NCBI GenBank assembly: GCA_021904315.1
Contig: CM038920.1
Span: 14,880,001-14,944,000 of the forward strand
Direction of reading: 5' to 3'
Source of the DNA: Sphagnum magellanicum
Lineage: Eukaryota; Streptophyta; Sphagnopsida; Sphagnales; Sphagnaceae
Length of the DNA: 64,000 nucleotides
In this document: positions 50,977 to 62,293 of the stretch, piece after piece
Numbering within the stretch: the stretch's first letter is position 1
Layout of the letters: each line of letters starts with the position of its first letter
Position numbers and translations under genes: made by a program
Notes under the pieces: generated by a model
Told to the model about the DNA's origin: nothing
What the model saw: the letters and a program-made list of their open reading frames with translations, nothing else
Database searches by the model: none

Positions 50977-51589
50977 CATATGTATGAACATGAAACTTTA
51001 CATCCCAATTTGGAGATCTAAGGATAGGTGCTTTTATATACTTTTGTTTCATCAACTCCCAAGTTGCTTAACACTCTAAAATCCACAAAAGTTGCCTTAT
51101 TTTCTTCATAAGTTTAGTAGTTGGGGCCATTACGAATGCAAAATTCTTGATGAAACATCTATAAAATCAAGCCATTCCATTGAATACTTGAATTTGTTGT
51201 GGATTTGTGGGTATAGGCATATGAATTATGGCTTGGATTTTCTTAGGATTTGGCAATTTACCTTCTTTTGAAACAATATACCCTAATATCATCCCTAAAA
51301 ATACCATAAAAACACACTTATCTAAGTTCAAATTAATTCCAAATTCTCTACACTTCTAGAAACATAGTCTAAGCTTATATAAATAACTATCCATATCATT
51401 ATAAACAATGAAATCATCTAGAAAAATCTTTGTGAATTTTTCCAAATAATCTTTAAAAGGTTCCACTCACTACCTTTTGGTAAGTAGGAGGTTTATTTTT
51501 CATTCCAAAAGGCATCACTACCTAAGTAAAGGCTCCATAATTTGTTACAGAGGTTGTTTTATATTTGTTTTCTAGTGTTACAAATGTGT
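50977..51589 (-). pseudogene. Ty3/gypsy reverse transcriptase remnant
   Basis: Minus-strand reading from 51,589 shows YKTTSVTNYGAF, VVMPFGMKNKPPTYQKVV (family: VMPFGLCNAPATFQ), FTKIFLDDFIVYNDMD (the YxDD box as FLDD), LDKCVFMVFLGMILGYIVS and KIQAIIHMPIPTNPQQIQVF. It ends near 50,977 with SPNWDVKFHVHTYAS, the start of RNase H ('FxVxTDAS'). RNase H resumes at 49,201 beyond the LTR complex. Upstream RT sequence expected beyond 51,590 is absent. Stops are few in the RT core compared with the integrase part. Confidence 0.88.
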
Positions 51590-52551
51590 TGTCACAACCC
51601 TAACTTTGGGCTCGTAACCAATGCAAAAGGGTTACAAGGTTGTGGGCCAAGAGGAAGCCCAGGAATCAAGGCAAAGAGGTCGCAAGGGTGCGGGCCAAAA
51701 AAAAGCCCAGGAGTAATATCACATACTCTTGGGAGTGTAAGAAAGTGTGAGGGAGTGAACCCTCACACTCCCAAGGCAACTCCCATTTTGGGAGATGGAG
51801 TCCTGGTGGACTCCCAAAACTTCAGAGAGCGATTTCAGGGGTCAAAACTCAAGGTCTTATGGAGTTCTTTATATCATTGGAAAGTTCTTATAACATAGAT
51901 GTCTAAAATGGGCTCGCATTGCTCATTTGGATATCTGAAATACAAGTTATGGCCAAAAGAAGGGTCCGGAGTCAAACTGCCAATTTGACTCCCGACCACA
52001 AAAAGTCAAGAATCGACCCAATTTACTTCGTCGTAGAGGGCATGCGACATACCATTGAAAAGATCTTGACGAGAGCTACAACTTTGCTTTAGATTACATT
52101 TCAATCCAAGGTCTTTTCGTAAAGTTATGGGGCTCCAAAGTCGTGGGAGTCCTAATTGGCGCAATTTCAAGACTCCCATTCGGGAATCCCAGGAGAGAAA
52201 AGTCATTTGGATGTGGGCTTCGTGGCCAGCCACAAAATATACTATAAGGGGGAAGGTGGTGGCTTCCCCCAATTCCGGGCCATGGTGAGTCTAATGTGTC
52301 CGTGTTGCTTGTGGCTCGTCCTAGCACCAAAGGTGTTCCAATTATGCACTAATCACTTTGTATGGGGTGTGTGCAGGCTCGTGTGAGTGAGTGAACCTTG
52401 TTAACTCTTCCTAATTTCATCCCGAAGCTCTAACACACCCCTCTACCCCTCAAAGTGTTGTGAACTAGGGAACATGCCCTGATTCCTCTCTCTTCCGCTG
52501 TCTTCTACTTAGATTCACATTTGAATCCTTCAAGGAGTTGGGAGTGCGTCA
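51590..52551 (+). repeat. Solo LTR, subfamily A, copy 4, unmatched flanks
   Basis: 962 bp, TGTCACAACCCTAACTTTGGGC...GGGAGTGCGTCA, palindrome at 51,964-51,996. The left flank TGTGT and right flank ATAAT do not match, unlike most other copies. The left side is gypsy RT; the right side is unrelated. This suggests an inter-element recombination or deletion at this LTR. Confidence 0.85.
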
Positions 52552-52577
52552 ATAATGTTGTCCTCGTTAAGCATCCT

Positions 52578-52805
52578 AAAACAAAGCTTTGTTGATGATG
52601 TTCCGTGATGGCTGCTCAAAGCACAAATGACAAAACAAAGAAGAAAGAAGAGACCACAAATACATAAGCATTGTGAACTAAACCCTAGCAAAACAAGCTT
52701 GGTTGATGATGTGCCATGATAACTACTGCCTAAAGCATAGTCACAAAAAACTGAAGAAAGCAAAATATACATACGGATTTTGAACTAACTAAACCTTAGA
52801 AAATG
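52578..52805 (+). repeat. Tandem duplication, ~112-bp unit
   Basis: Units start at 'aaaacaa(a)gctt(t/g)gttgatgatgt' at 52,578 and 52,690 and run through 'gaagaaagaa/gaagaaagca' and 'gaactaa(c)...aaacc(c)tag'. No gene is seen between 52,552 and 53,285. Confidence 0.75.
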
Positions 52806-53285
52806 CAGCACCATGCAAAAGGCATTTTTTACACAGTCACAAACTCTTCACCATATCACGCAGTCACGAGGTGATCAGATACGACCATTTCTTCAACTAT
52901 CAAGACAAAAGATTACACACAAGAAAAAAAATACTTTTAGAACGACAAAAAGAGTGGCGAAAGATTGCGATGAGGAGGTAAAAGGAAGAAGGATGAGCAA
53001 CCGACATTGCATGATGTACTTTTGAAGATCTTTCAACTCCTTCAGAATTCTCTTGGAGGCCATATGGAAACAATAGTAATAACTTCAAGTCCTTCAAGTC
53101 TCAAGTGCAGCAACAAAAATGAAGTTGTAAATCTCAATGCGTCCATACAACAACAGTAGCAGCATGAGCAAGAAAGCCACAACTACAACAATTGGGAGGA
53201 AAAGACAACTACAAAGAAGAAGAAGCTCTTGGAGAAACAAACTGTGCCTTTCAGGGAGTTCTCGGTGGTTTCACACCATCCATAG

Positions 53286-54062
53286 TCACACTTCCTTCCC
53301 TCTTCTCCCTAATATTGTAAACATGACCAACACTTCCCTTGTGCAGCACAACCTCAAATGCTTCAACAACATCTTCACAATACATGTAGTTTTGCACATT
53401 AAATCCATCTCCATGGATGGGGAGGGGCTTCCCTTGGCCAAAAGAATGAATTTGGGGATGAGCTTCTCTGGGAACTTGTTTGGTCCATACACATTATTGC
53501 CTCGTGTGGTGATGATAGGCAACCCATATGAACGGCCATATGCCATCACCAGCATTTCTGCACCAGCCTTGGTGGTTGAATAAGGATTTGTGGGAAGCAG
53601 TTGCAATGCTTCATGGTTTCCAACAATTGCATCAGCCTTAGTCTCTCCATAAACCTCATCTATGCTCACATGAACGAAGCGGTGGACAGTGCCTGTCCCT
53701 TTGCATGCCTCCAGCAACACATGGGTCCCATAGATGTTGTTATTTGTGCATTCAAAACTGTTGCCAAATGAGTTGTTGACATGAGTTTGGGCGGCAAAGT
53801 GCATAATGGTGTCAATACCTTTGATAATGAGAAGGTAGTTGACAAGATTTACACTCCCAATGTCACGTTTTACAAACTTGAAATTCTTGGAGGACTTGGA
53901 GGGCAATAGATTCTTCAAGTTGGAGCAATAATCCGGCTTGTCTAGCACCACGATTTTGTAATGTGGGTAGTTACGCATCAGTCTGTTAACAACATGAGAT
54001 GTAATGAATCTTGTTACACAAGTTATCAAGATGTTTTTGGGAGTGTCTGTGGTTTCCCCCAT
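53286..54062 (-). pseudogene. Rhamnose synthase (RHM) N-terminal domain pseudogene
   Basis: RHM converts UDP-glucose to UDP-rhamnose; its N-terminal domain is an NAD-dependent UDP-glucose 4,6-dehydratase of the SDR family. The 258-codon ORF reads TPKNILITCVTRFITSHV (nucleotide-binding GxxGxxA replaced), YKIVVLDKPDYCSNLKNL, MHFAAQTHV, FVHVSIDEVYGET (family STDEVYGE) and NPYSTTKAGAEM (YxxxK kept), then ITTRGNNVYGPNKFPEKL. After LLAKG a frameshift ends similarity, though the other frame goes on with HGDGFNVQNYMYCEDV-like sequence to about 53,320. The C-terminal epimerase/reductase half of full-length RHM (about 670 residues) is absent. Loss of the glycine motif, the frameshift and the truncation make it a pseudogene. 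An acceptor-like tttgcag about 20 bases before the ATG suggests a leader intron may be retained. Confidence 0.85.
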
Positions 54063-55690
54063 TATGATGATGACCTCCGCTTCTGCAAATCAACCTGATA
54101 TTATTTAATAAGAGAAAAAATTTCTCTATCAGAATTTTGTAGGCACAACACAAAAGTAACAACAAAGTTCGGTGGAGCCACAGACAAGAAATAGAGAAGA
54201 AGAATGTAAACACATTTGGACCCCCTTGCAAATAAGGAAGATCAAGACCAAGCTCTTTTTAGTCCTGGTATAATGGCCTACAAGTACACTTGTTTTTTTT
54301 TTGGTACTATCTGTCATAGGGACCAAATGTGAGGGACAACAAAACAAACAATATTTGCTGCTCATGACTGCTGATCCATAAGCTCCTCATTTCCTACCCA
54401 AGAGATTATGTGTCGTCATTATGAAAACAGAAAATTTCAAAGCCAAATCCACAAATCCAGTTATGGAATAGAATAAAAGAACAAAGGAGAAGAGAAGAGC
54501 CATTCCTACAAAGCTCTCAAAATCCGTGGCATTCTGCAAGACACGAAGAGAAAAGTGAAAACAAAAATGAGGAAAAAAAAAAACAAAAGCAAAAAAACGA
54601 AAAACCTTAATGACATTCACAGTTAACAAACTAATGGCGACTTCCATCGCACATTCGCACCATCGCCATCACAGTAATAATAGACCGAAAAAAAACACAA
54701 ACAATGGATAAGATCTTGAAAAAAGAGTCAAAGCACATCTACGGCCTTTCCTTCGCACTCTTCCTATTACTTCCTCCAACAAGCCACTCTCAAACAAACT
54801 CCTGTTGGCTAGTTGACATTCCAAATCCACATGTTATTATTATGCTTTGGAGATCAATGTAGGAGGAGAGAAGAAGCGATCTCAGATAGAGAGAGATTTG
54901 GCACACCTCTCCTTAGTGAAAGCTTTAGAAAGTCATCCTCAAAAAAACGCAAAAAGAAATATCCACTTTTGGTGCAATCCGTGATCCAATTTCCGCACAA
55001 AGTATGAATGTAAAAAATCGTTGCAAACTAGGAAAGAATTGCGCACAATAGGAACTCCTACCGGGAGCAGTTTTTTCTCATAGATTTCAAATCACTTGCC
55101 GCGCGACACTCAGGTGCGAAGAAAGGAAGATGCACGACAGGACTGGGAGCGTTGGCGAGGGGAGCTATAGCAACAAGGTACCACATAGTGTAGTTGAGGT
55201 CATCATTTGTATTCATAAGCTTTTCAAGGGGGCCATTTTGAGTGTACATTGAGATTTACAACCCAGTAGTCTTGTTGTAGTCTTGTTTCTTTCTGAACTC
55301 ATGACATCCTAAAACATCAATGGTAAGCTCAAAATCATTGAAAGAAATTTTTTTCCCCCATTCACTTGTCTTTCTCTAGTCGAATAGATATGTACGAAAT
55401 TTCAGGCAAAATTCAATTGTACAAAAATTTGTTGTCATGAGTTTCTGTTACATTTACAGAAGCAACCAGAAAACTAAAGTTTGGCTAGCATTCAAGGCTG
55501 AGTTTCTTCCTGTTGGCTTGGAACTCAAGAAACATAGCAAATGAAAAATCAAAGGTGAAGAGTATCATCCTCATTGATTTAAACTACAACAAACTATATA
55601 GAGAGGGTTAACATTGGTAGATATGAAATACAATAATGACTAATGATGCAACCTAACGATGAGGACATGTTATTCCCCATTAGACAACTA
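54063..55690. other. Intergenic DNA between RHM pseudogene and CACTA transposase
   Basis: No gene was recognised. The first few hundred bases may be copied RHM leader or intron. No clear CACTA terminus was found here, although the transposon to the right should end in this interval. Confidence 0.4.
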
Positions 55691-55691
55691 T

Positions 55692-56460
55692 TCATTCAAG
55701 GCCAACTTCATCATCACTAGACGACCTTTGAAGCTCTTCAGCAGCTAGAATTGCATCAGCTCTAGTCAATTCAATTGCACCAACAAGTGCCATGTTCCTT
55801 GGTACCCCTGGAAATTCCAAAGGCACATCTACTCCAATTAAGTTGTCTAGCATGGTAACTTCATCATTATTAAATACTAGGATGTGTTTGGACCTTGGTT
55901 CTTTGTGGAGGACAACCTTCCATCCTGGCATGTTAGGGTCATATGCATAAAAAACCTGCTGCACCTAGGTGGAAATACCTAAGGTTCATCAACTTGTGCT
56001 TTCAATTGTCGAAAATTTACCAACAAAAACCCATCATCATCGCGCTTATATGTGGCATTTCCCCATCTATCCAATCCATTTCTTACCCAATCACATTTGA
56101 ACAACATTACTGGTTGGAATATAGGCCATAGTCTAGCAAAATTATGTCCTTCAATATCACCACATATTGAAGCGCCCCAAGTCTCATACCCTCTGTTGAC
56201 TGCTGCTCTTGATGGAAAATTGATGTAATTCTAAAATTGTATGTGGCACTTGTGTTGCCATAGGTATTTATAAAAACTCTGCAATGATTTCCATATGCCT
56301 TCACTTTTGTGTACCTTGAAGCAAAAAGGGACGGCAAAACTAATAGATGGAATGCATCTTGGTCTTCAAGCACACCCCCTTGTGCGATATGGGTCCAAAT
56401 TGCTTCATGCACCCAACTTGCCAAGTTTTGCACCTCTTGGAGCTTTGGTGGAATCTCCAC
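55692..56460 (-). pseudogene. CACTA transposase C-terminal part, DUF4216-like
   Basis: From 56,460: LQEVQNLASWVHEAIWTHIA, FASRYTKVKAYGNHCRVFI and LDYGLYSNQ. After a frame change come VMLFKCDWVRNGLDRWG-type sequence near 56,060-56,105, then VFYAYDPNMPGWKVVLHKEP to 55,692. This matches the DUF4216 region with the 'F..DP....W.VV' signature. At least one frameshift lies near 55,965-56,107. Confidence 0.75.
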
Positions 56461-56633
56461 ATGTTTGCTTGTTGTTCTATGCCCCCTTCACCATTGTGCT
56501 TCAAATTCTGCTCTTAACTGCCTCATCTGAATTGGTTCTTGCTCATACATGATGCACCCCCAATAGCCAAGCCCCACATTAAGTTTATTAATTTTAGTTG
56601 GTTGTTCAACAAGAAAGTAACTTACCCATGCAT

Positions 56634-57236
56634 CTATGACCTTTTAACAATTTTCCAACAAGGATTTAAGGGGTTAAGGGTTGTGTACTGAACCCACAGT
56701 GCTAAACATGCCACATTTGTGATAACATATTGATGTGCCACATCTCGTGCTACAAGGTCTAGAGTCAACTTTATGGCAACCCCTTCCACGACTTCACCAT
56801 AAACCCCCTCCTCTTCATCTGCATCCCAGATTCTATGTTGAACATGGCGGAAATCTTGTAAATATTCAGTGACAAACCCAATTGTCTCGTCCAAAATGTA
56901 ACCTTCTGCCATGGAAGCCTTTGGCCTTGACCTATTACGGACATAACCTTTGAAAACCTTCATGGCCCGTTCTATTGGGTACATCCAACGAGTATGAATT
57001 GGGCCACAAATGTCTAGTTCTTCTACAATGTGCAATGTTAAATGTGACATCACATCAAAAAATGCTCCCGGGAATTCCCATTCAAGCATACTAAGAATGA
57101 TTGTTACATCTTCCCTTAGGGTTAGTAGGTCGATTGGATCCCAAACCTTTGCACATATGTTATGATACATTTGACTGAGGCGCATCAAACTTAAACGTAC
57201 ATGAGCATCCATTAGGCCCCTTAAAACTAGAGGCAT
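56634..57236 (-). pseudogene. CACTA transposase DUF4218 region
   Basis: A 200-codon open stretch: VLRGLMDAHVRLSLMRLSQM, LREDVTIILSMLEWEFPGAF, FFDVMSHLTLHIVEEL, GPIHTRWMYPIERAMKVFKG and RPKASMAEGYILDETIGFV. This is the conserved DUF4218 core ('PxxFFDxMxHL...H...E', 'RWMYPxERxL...K...RN...PE.S.AEGY'). It is open throughout, unusually well preserved for this element. Confidence 0.88.
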
Positions 57237-57397
57237 TAATTGTTGGTTTAAAACATGTCAATCATGGCTCTTCATTAACCCAAGTTTCTCATCCATGATA
57301 TGTTTTCCTAATGAGCCGCAATAATATGTTGGCACTTTCAAAGATGCTAACCTATTCATGAAAGTTTGGAGCTTTTCTGGTCTAAGGACATAGGGGG

Positions 57398-58359
57398 TGA
57401 CGCACTCCCAACTCCTTAAAGGATTCAAATGTGAGCCTAAGTAGCAGCGGAAGAGGGAGGAGTCGGAGCACACTCCCTAGTTCACAACACTTTGAGGGGT
57501 AAAGGGGCGTGTTGGAGCTCCGGGATGGGATTAGGAAGAGTTGACAAGCTTCATTCACTCACACGAGCCTGCACACAACCCACACAAAGTGGTTAGTGCA
57601 TAGTTGGAGCACCCTTGGTGCTAGGACGAGCCACGGGCGACACGTACACACAAGACTCACCACAGCCCGGACTTGGGAGAAGCCACCACTTTCCCCTTTA
57701 TAGTATACTCTGTGGCTAGCCACGGAGCCTACATCCAAATGGCTTTTCTCTCCCAGGATTACCGAGTGGGAGTCCCGAAATCCCGCTAGCTGGGACTCCC
57801 GCAAGTTTGGAGCCTCATAACTTTGTGAGCAGACCTCCGATTGAGGTGCAGTCTAAAGCAAAGTTGTAGCTCTCGTCGAGAGCTTTCCAACGATATGTGG
57901 CACGCACCCTACAGCTAAGTAAATCGGGTCGATTCCCGACTTTTTGTGGTCGGGAGTCAAATTGGTAGTTTGACTCCCGGCCCTTCTTTTGGCCATAACT
58001 TATGTTTCAAATGTCCAAATGAGCAATGCGAACCCATTTTAGACATCTAAATTCCAAGAGCTTTCCAATGATATAAAGAACGCCACAAGCCATTGGGTTT
58101 TGACCCTTGCAATCGCTTTCTGAAGTTTCAAGAGTCCACTGGGACTCCATCTCCCAAAGTGGGAGTTGCCTTGGGAATGTGAGTGTTCACTCTCTCACAC
58201 TTTCTTACACTCCCAAGAGTATGTGATGTGACTCCCCGGCTTCCTTTTGGCTCGCACCCTTGCAATGCCTTTGCCTTAACTCCCGGGCTTCCTTCCTTTT
58301 GGCCCGCAACCTTGCAACCCCTTTGCCTTGGTCGCGAGCCCAAAGCTAGGGTTGCAACA
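57398..58359 (-). repeat. Solo LTR, subfamily A, copy 5, in CACTA transposase
   Basis: 962 bp, TG...CA, with exact GGGGG duplications at 57,393-57,397 and 58,360-58,364. On the minus strand the host codons read KHVAP before the element and YVLRPEK after it. Deleting the LTR and one GGGGG joins them in frame. Palindrome at 57,949-57,981. Confidence 0.95.
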
Positions 58360-58802
58360 GGGGGCAACATGTTTAAAAATCTTGCTTGGCCTTTGAGGAT
58401 CCCGTTTCAACCATAAATGTTTTCGAATTTCGCACACTTCCATGTTCCGTTGAACCTTGACTATGTCCTTCAATCCAAATATGAATTTGATCATATTCTC
58501 ATAAACGTTCTTCTCAATGTGCATCACATCTAACGTGTGCCTAATGAATAAATGTTGCAACAACCACCATTTCGGTTAAACAATGGTATTATTAACACAA
58601 TTTGTGCCTGGGAATTATTATACCAAGATGTAAACACCCATATAATGATGCCACCCAATAATTGAAATCTCACAAATTGGCAAATTTAAACAAGGACCAA
58701 AAATATGTTTACCTAATGCCTTGTTGAATGGTTTGCCTAAACATGTAACACAGTTGAAGTGAGTGGGCTAAATAATTCATGCTCACCTCCCAATATGGCA
58801 GA
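58360..58802 (-). pseudogene. CACTA transposase TNP2 middle part with probable intron
   Basis: From the right, LPYWE (about 58,800) is followed by a donor-like GTGAGC and about 200 stop-containing bases. The frame then resumes at LLQHLFIRHTLDVMHIEKNV (58,563 downward) and ends KHVAP at the solo LTR. Known TNP2 proteins read LPYW...RHNLDVMHIEKNV without the gap, so the gap is probably an intron. Confidence 0.75.
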
Positions 58803-59624
58803 TGTTGCAACCCCACTTTGAGGGAAGTGCGAGGTCGCCACTCACACTCTCGAAAATGGGACTTGGGAGTCCTCCGAAACTCCCAAAAACTCAAAGCATG
58901 ATTTCAGGGGTCAAAACACCTTGCATTGAGATGTTATTTATACCCTTCGAAAGGTCTTGAATTGAAGATGTCCAAAATGGCCTTGCATGAGCCATTTGGA
59001 CATTTGCAGCACAAGTTATGGTTGAAAGAAGGCCCGGGAGTCAAACTGGCAATTTGACTCCCGACCACTAAAAGTCGGGAATCGACCCAATCCCGGTGCG
59101 TGCAGGTGAAGTGCGACACACCGTTGAAAAGCTCTCGAGGAGAGCTACAACATTATTATAAACCTCGTCCCAATCCAAGCTCGAGGCAAGAAGTTATGAA
59201 CGCCCAAAGTTTCGAGAGTCAAAACTAGGACAGTTTCGGGACTCCACTTTGGGAGTCCTGGGAAAAAGTGTCATTCGGATGCAAGTGCGGCAACGAGACG
59301 TAGAGAATACTATATGGGGGAAGGTGGTGGCTTCCCCCGAGTTTGGGCCGTGGTGAGTCAAGTGAGTCCAAGTTGCCCGTGGCTAGTCCTAACACCAAAA
59401 GTGTGCAGAATGAGTTCTAACCAACTTGTTGGTTGGATTTGGATGCAAGACTGAATAACTAAGTAGCTTGTCCCTCTTCTTAGTTTAATCCCGGAGCTTT
59501 CAGCACGCCCCTCTCACCCCCTTTAGTGCTGGAAGCTAAGAACGTGCCCCAAGTCCTTCCCAATTTCGCAACTTGAACAAGTTAATCCCAACTAGGGACT
59601 ATCCAAGGACTTAGGAACGCGTCA
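58803..59624 (+). repeat. Solo LTR, subfamily B, copy 3, in CACTA transposase
   Basis: 822 bp, TGTTGCAACCCCACTTTGAG...GGAACGCGTCA. Flanks GCAGA (58,798-58,802) and GCAAA (59,625-59,629) differ at one base. Removal brings WG next to LPYWE on the minus strand, as expected for TNP2. Palindrome at 59,033-59,065 with two arm mismatches. Confidence 0.9.
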
Positions 59625-60038
59625 GCAAACCCCAGAATGCACATGAACGCTTCATCCCATTGCTTTTCAATGGACACCTTTTTGCCCCTAACACATTTCT
59701 TGTAGCCACCCACTTTTAAGTTATGTGGGCTTGTCTTTTCACCTTAGCAACTATTATTATATCCGGTTTTTTCACCTTAGCAGCTATTATTATATCCGGC
59801 CTTCCCCTTAACTCCTCATGACCATTAAAATGTTCGGCATTGGGATGAATTACGTATGGGTGATTTTGATTCAACCACCTTTGATTTCCTTCAAATATTA
59901 CCTTTCCCAACTCCTTTGACCATCGACTAGTTGTCCCTGATCCACATGGAGGGCATGCTTTGTAACCTTGATGTTGGCATCTAGAAACTAAGCCATACCT
60001 TGGAAAATCATGAATCGTTCACATCAATATGGCCCTCA
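59625..60038 (-). pseudogene. CACTA transposase TNP2 fragment
   Basis: Minus strand from 60,038: RAILM, a stop in place of tryptophan, TIHDFPRYGLVSRCQHQGYK, ACPPCGSGT and SKELGKVIFEGNQRWLNQNH. TNP2 proteins have 'RAILLWTIHDFPAYG...G..G..ACP.CG' here. A 36-base direct duplication at about 59,738-59,805 (IIIAAKVKKPD / IIIVAKVKRQ) is specific to this copy. Confidence 0.8.
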
Positions 60039-62293
60039 CACTACTAGAAATCTTGTCATTTGCAACCAGTCACTATGCAACTGGCATGCAACTGATTATC
60101 GTTTGTAACTATCTTGATCATGTTTACAACTACAAATTTGGTATTGTATAATTTTTGGGCCATATAGTTGTGTGTGCAACTAACATGCAACTAAATGTGT
60201 ACAACATGGACACGTGTCATAAAAATAATGGCCTAAACTTATACATACTTAATATTATATTTAATATATTTATATAGGCTATATATAATAGGATTATGTA
60301 CCTCTAGTACTAAGGTTAACCTGATGTTAACTTAGGCTAGCCTAAACTAACCTAGGTTAAATAAACAAAAAAGTTAAACTAACCATGGCTAAATTTATTA
60401 AATTAAACCAATTATGGCTAAATTAAATTAATTTAAATTAACTATGGCTATATTAAATTAGGCCAAACTAATTATGGCTGAATCAAGTTAGGCTAAATTA
60501 AATTAAAATATATTAATTATGGCTAAACTAAATTAGGCTAAAATTGACAATGGTTATATTAAGTTAGGTTAAACTAATTATTGTTAAACTAAATTATGTT
60601 AAATTAAATTAAACTAAACCATGGTTTAAATATGTTTGACTTTATTTTATTTTGGAATATTTTTTCAGAAAATGTACATTTGATTAAACAAAAAATTATT
60701 CAAAATCAATTAATATGATAATAATAAAATTTATTATAAATAATCATAATTATTAATTAAGTGTTTATTATAATTATAGTGATAATCAATTATATATATG
60801 TAATCAATAGGTATTATATATTTAAAATTTATTATTTATGTTAAAAATATTAATGTAAATAGGCTACACTAATTAACCTACAAGTATACAAACGTCCTAA
60901 GCAATTATTAATTTAAACTAGATAATAATATCAAAATCATATTTTCATTAAGTAATCATAATTACTAAATATCTTATAATCACCTTTGAAGTGCAAAAAA
61001 AAGGAGTAATGAAAAACTAACAAGAAGAAAAATAAGAAAAATAAACTTTCCAAGTTATAAAACGTTTTTTTTTTGTTTTTTTTCTTAGGACCCCTCCTAC
61101 TTTCAAAGCTCATAACTTTATTATTTCTTGTTCATTTTAAACGATTTAAAATGTTGTAGGAAAACCATCTGAATTCCTACAAATCACATTTGAATTCTAA
61201 TAGCAAAAAAACAACATAAAATGAACTTTCTAGGTGTTTAAGAACCGGCCTTAATAAAAAACAATTTGAGTTTTTTGACCCCCTTTACTTTGGGGGGCCA
61301 TAATTGTCTCATTTCTAATTTTTTTTCAACGATTTTTAGTGTGTTAGATGCGCCAAGAGGAGGGCTTCAAGTTTTGTTTGGACACCAAAAGCAATAGAGC
61401 CCTCCCTTGGCTGTTATACTTTAATACAGTAGTTGCATCTAATGTGCAACTAGGTTGGTCCATGAGGTTTGCAATGGAATGTTTTAACCCATATCCTTTG
61501 GCTTCCAATTCTATTTGGTTCAGTATATAAGTAGGAACAATAGTCATGTTGAAACCAAATACCAAGTGCCATTGGGCATGAGTGAATGAAAAAAGCTTGA
61601 CCTTTATGAAATGGTCAAACTTGAAAATAAAATCAAATTATTTTAAACCTACTTATATAACCTAAACCTAGCTATTTTTCAATCTACAAACCTAAATAAA
61701 CCTACTTACTTTATAGGGTTTAATTATTATCTACCTACCTAAGCACCACATGTCAACATCTTATTAGCCATAAATTAAATGATTTAGACTTCATTAATTA
61801 ATATTTAAAAATTTTAAAATAAGTGGACCTTGATTGCCAGTGTCACCATATACTTGGTGTTAAAATATTGAACACGTGTCAAATGGTCAATGAACGTTCC
61901 ATGGTGTGCCACGTGTCATCATCCTAGTGGCAAAAACTTTAATGATTAAGATTAATCCAATGAATTTTTTTATTTTGAAAACACAAAAAAATAATAATAA
62001 TGACACATGTCCACAAGCTAGATGTCTAATTTTTAAACATGTGTCATATTTTCATTAGTTGTATGTAGTTGCAAGGAAAGTTGCACATAAGGTGCAACTA
62101 CATTGGATTGGTACGTATGTATGAACATGTATATTAACACCGTATATACATGTTGCATACGTATTGTCGCATGCAACTGCATGTCCCATGCAACTTGTCT
62201 TATGCAACTACACAAATTTGCAATTGCATGTGTTGCATGCAACTGAATTTTAGTTGCATGCGACAGTTGCAAAACCAAAAATTTCTAGTAGTG
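60039..62293. mobile_element. Non-autonomous CACTA element, 2,255 bp
   Basis: Starts CACTACTAGAAATCTTG; the complement of the end starts CACTACTAGAAATTTTTGG, so the first 13 bases of the inverted repeat are identical. The 3-bp duplication TCA at 60,036-60,038 and 62,294-62,296 is exact. Subterminal arrays of TGCAACT/AGTTGCA lie in the first ~170 bp and the last ~250 bp, the transposase-binding arrangement of CACTA elements. The centre has degenerate 'ggctaaattaaattaggctaaact' units (60,320-60,640) and AT-rich filler. No transposase coding was seen; small ORFs at 61,344-61,565 and 62,033-62,278 lack support. Confidence 0.95.

Noticed and set aside
53137..53583. 148-codon plus-strand ORF
   Set aside because: Antisense to the RHM pseudogene, whose minus-strand frame has recognisable SDR motifs.
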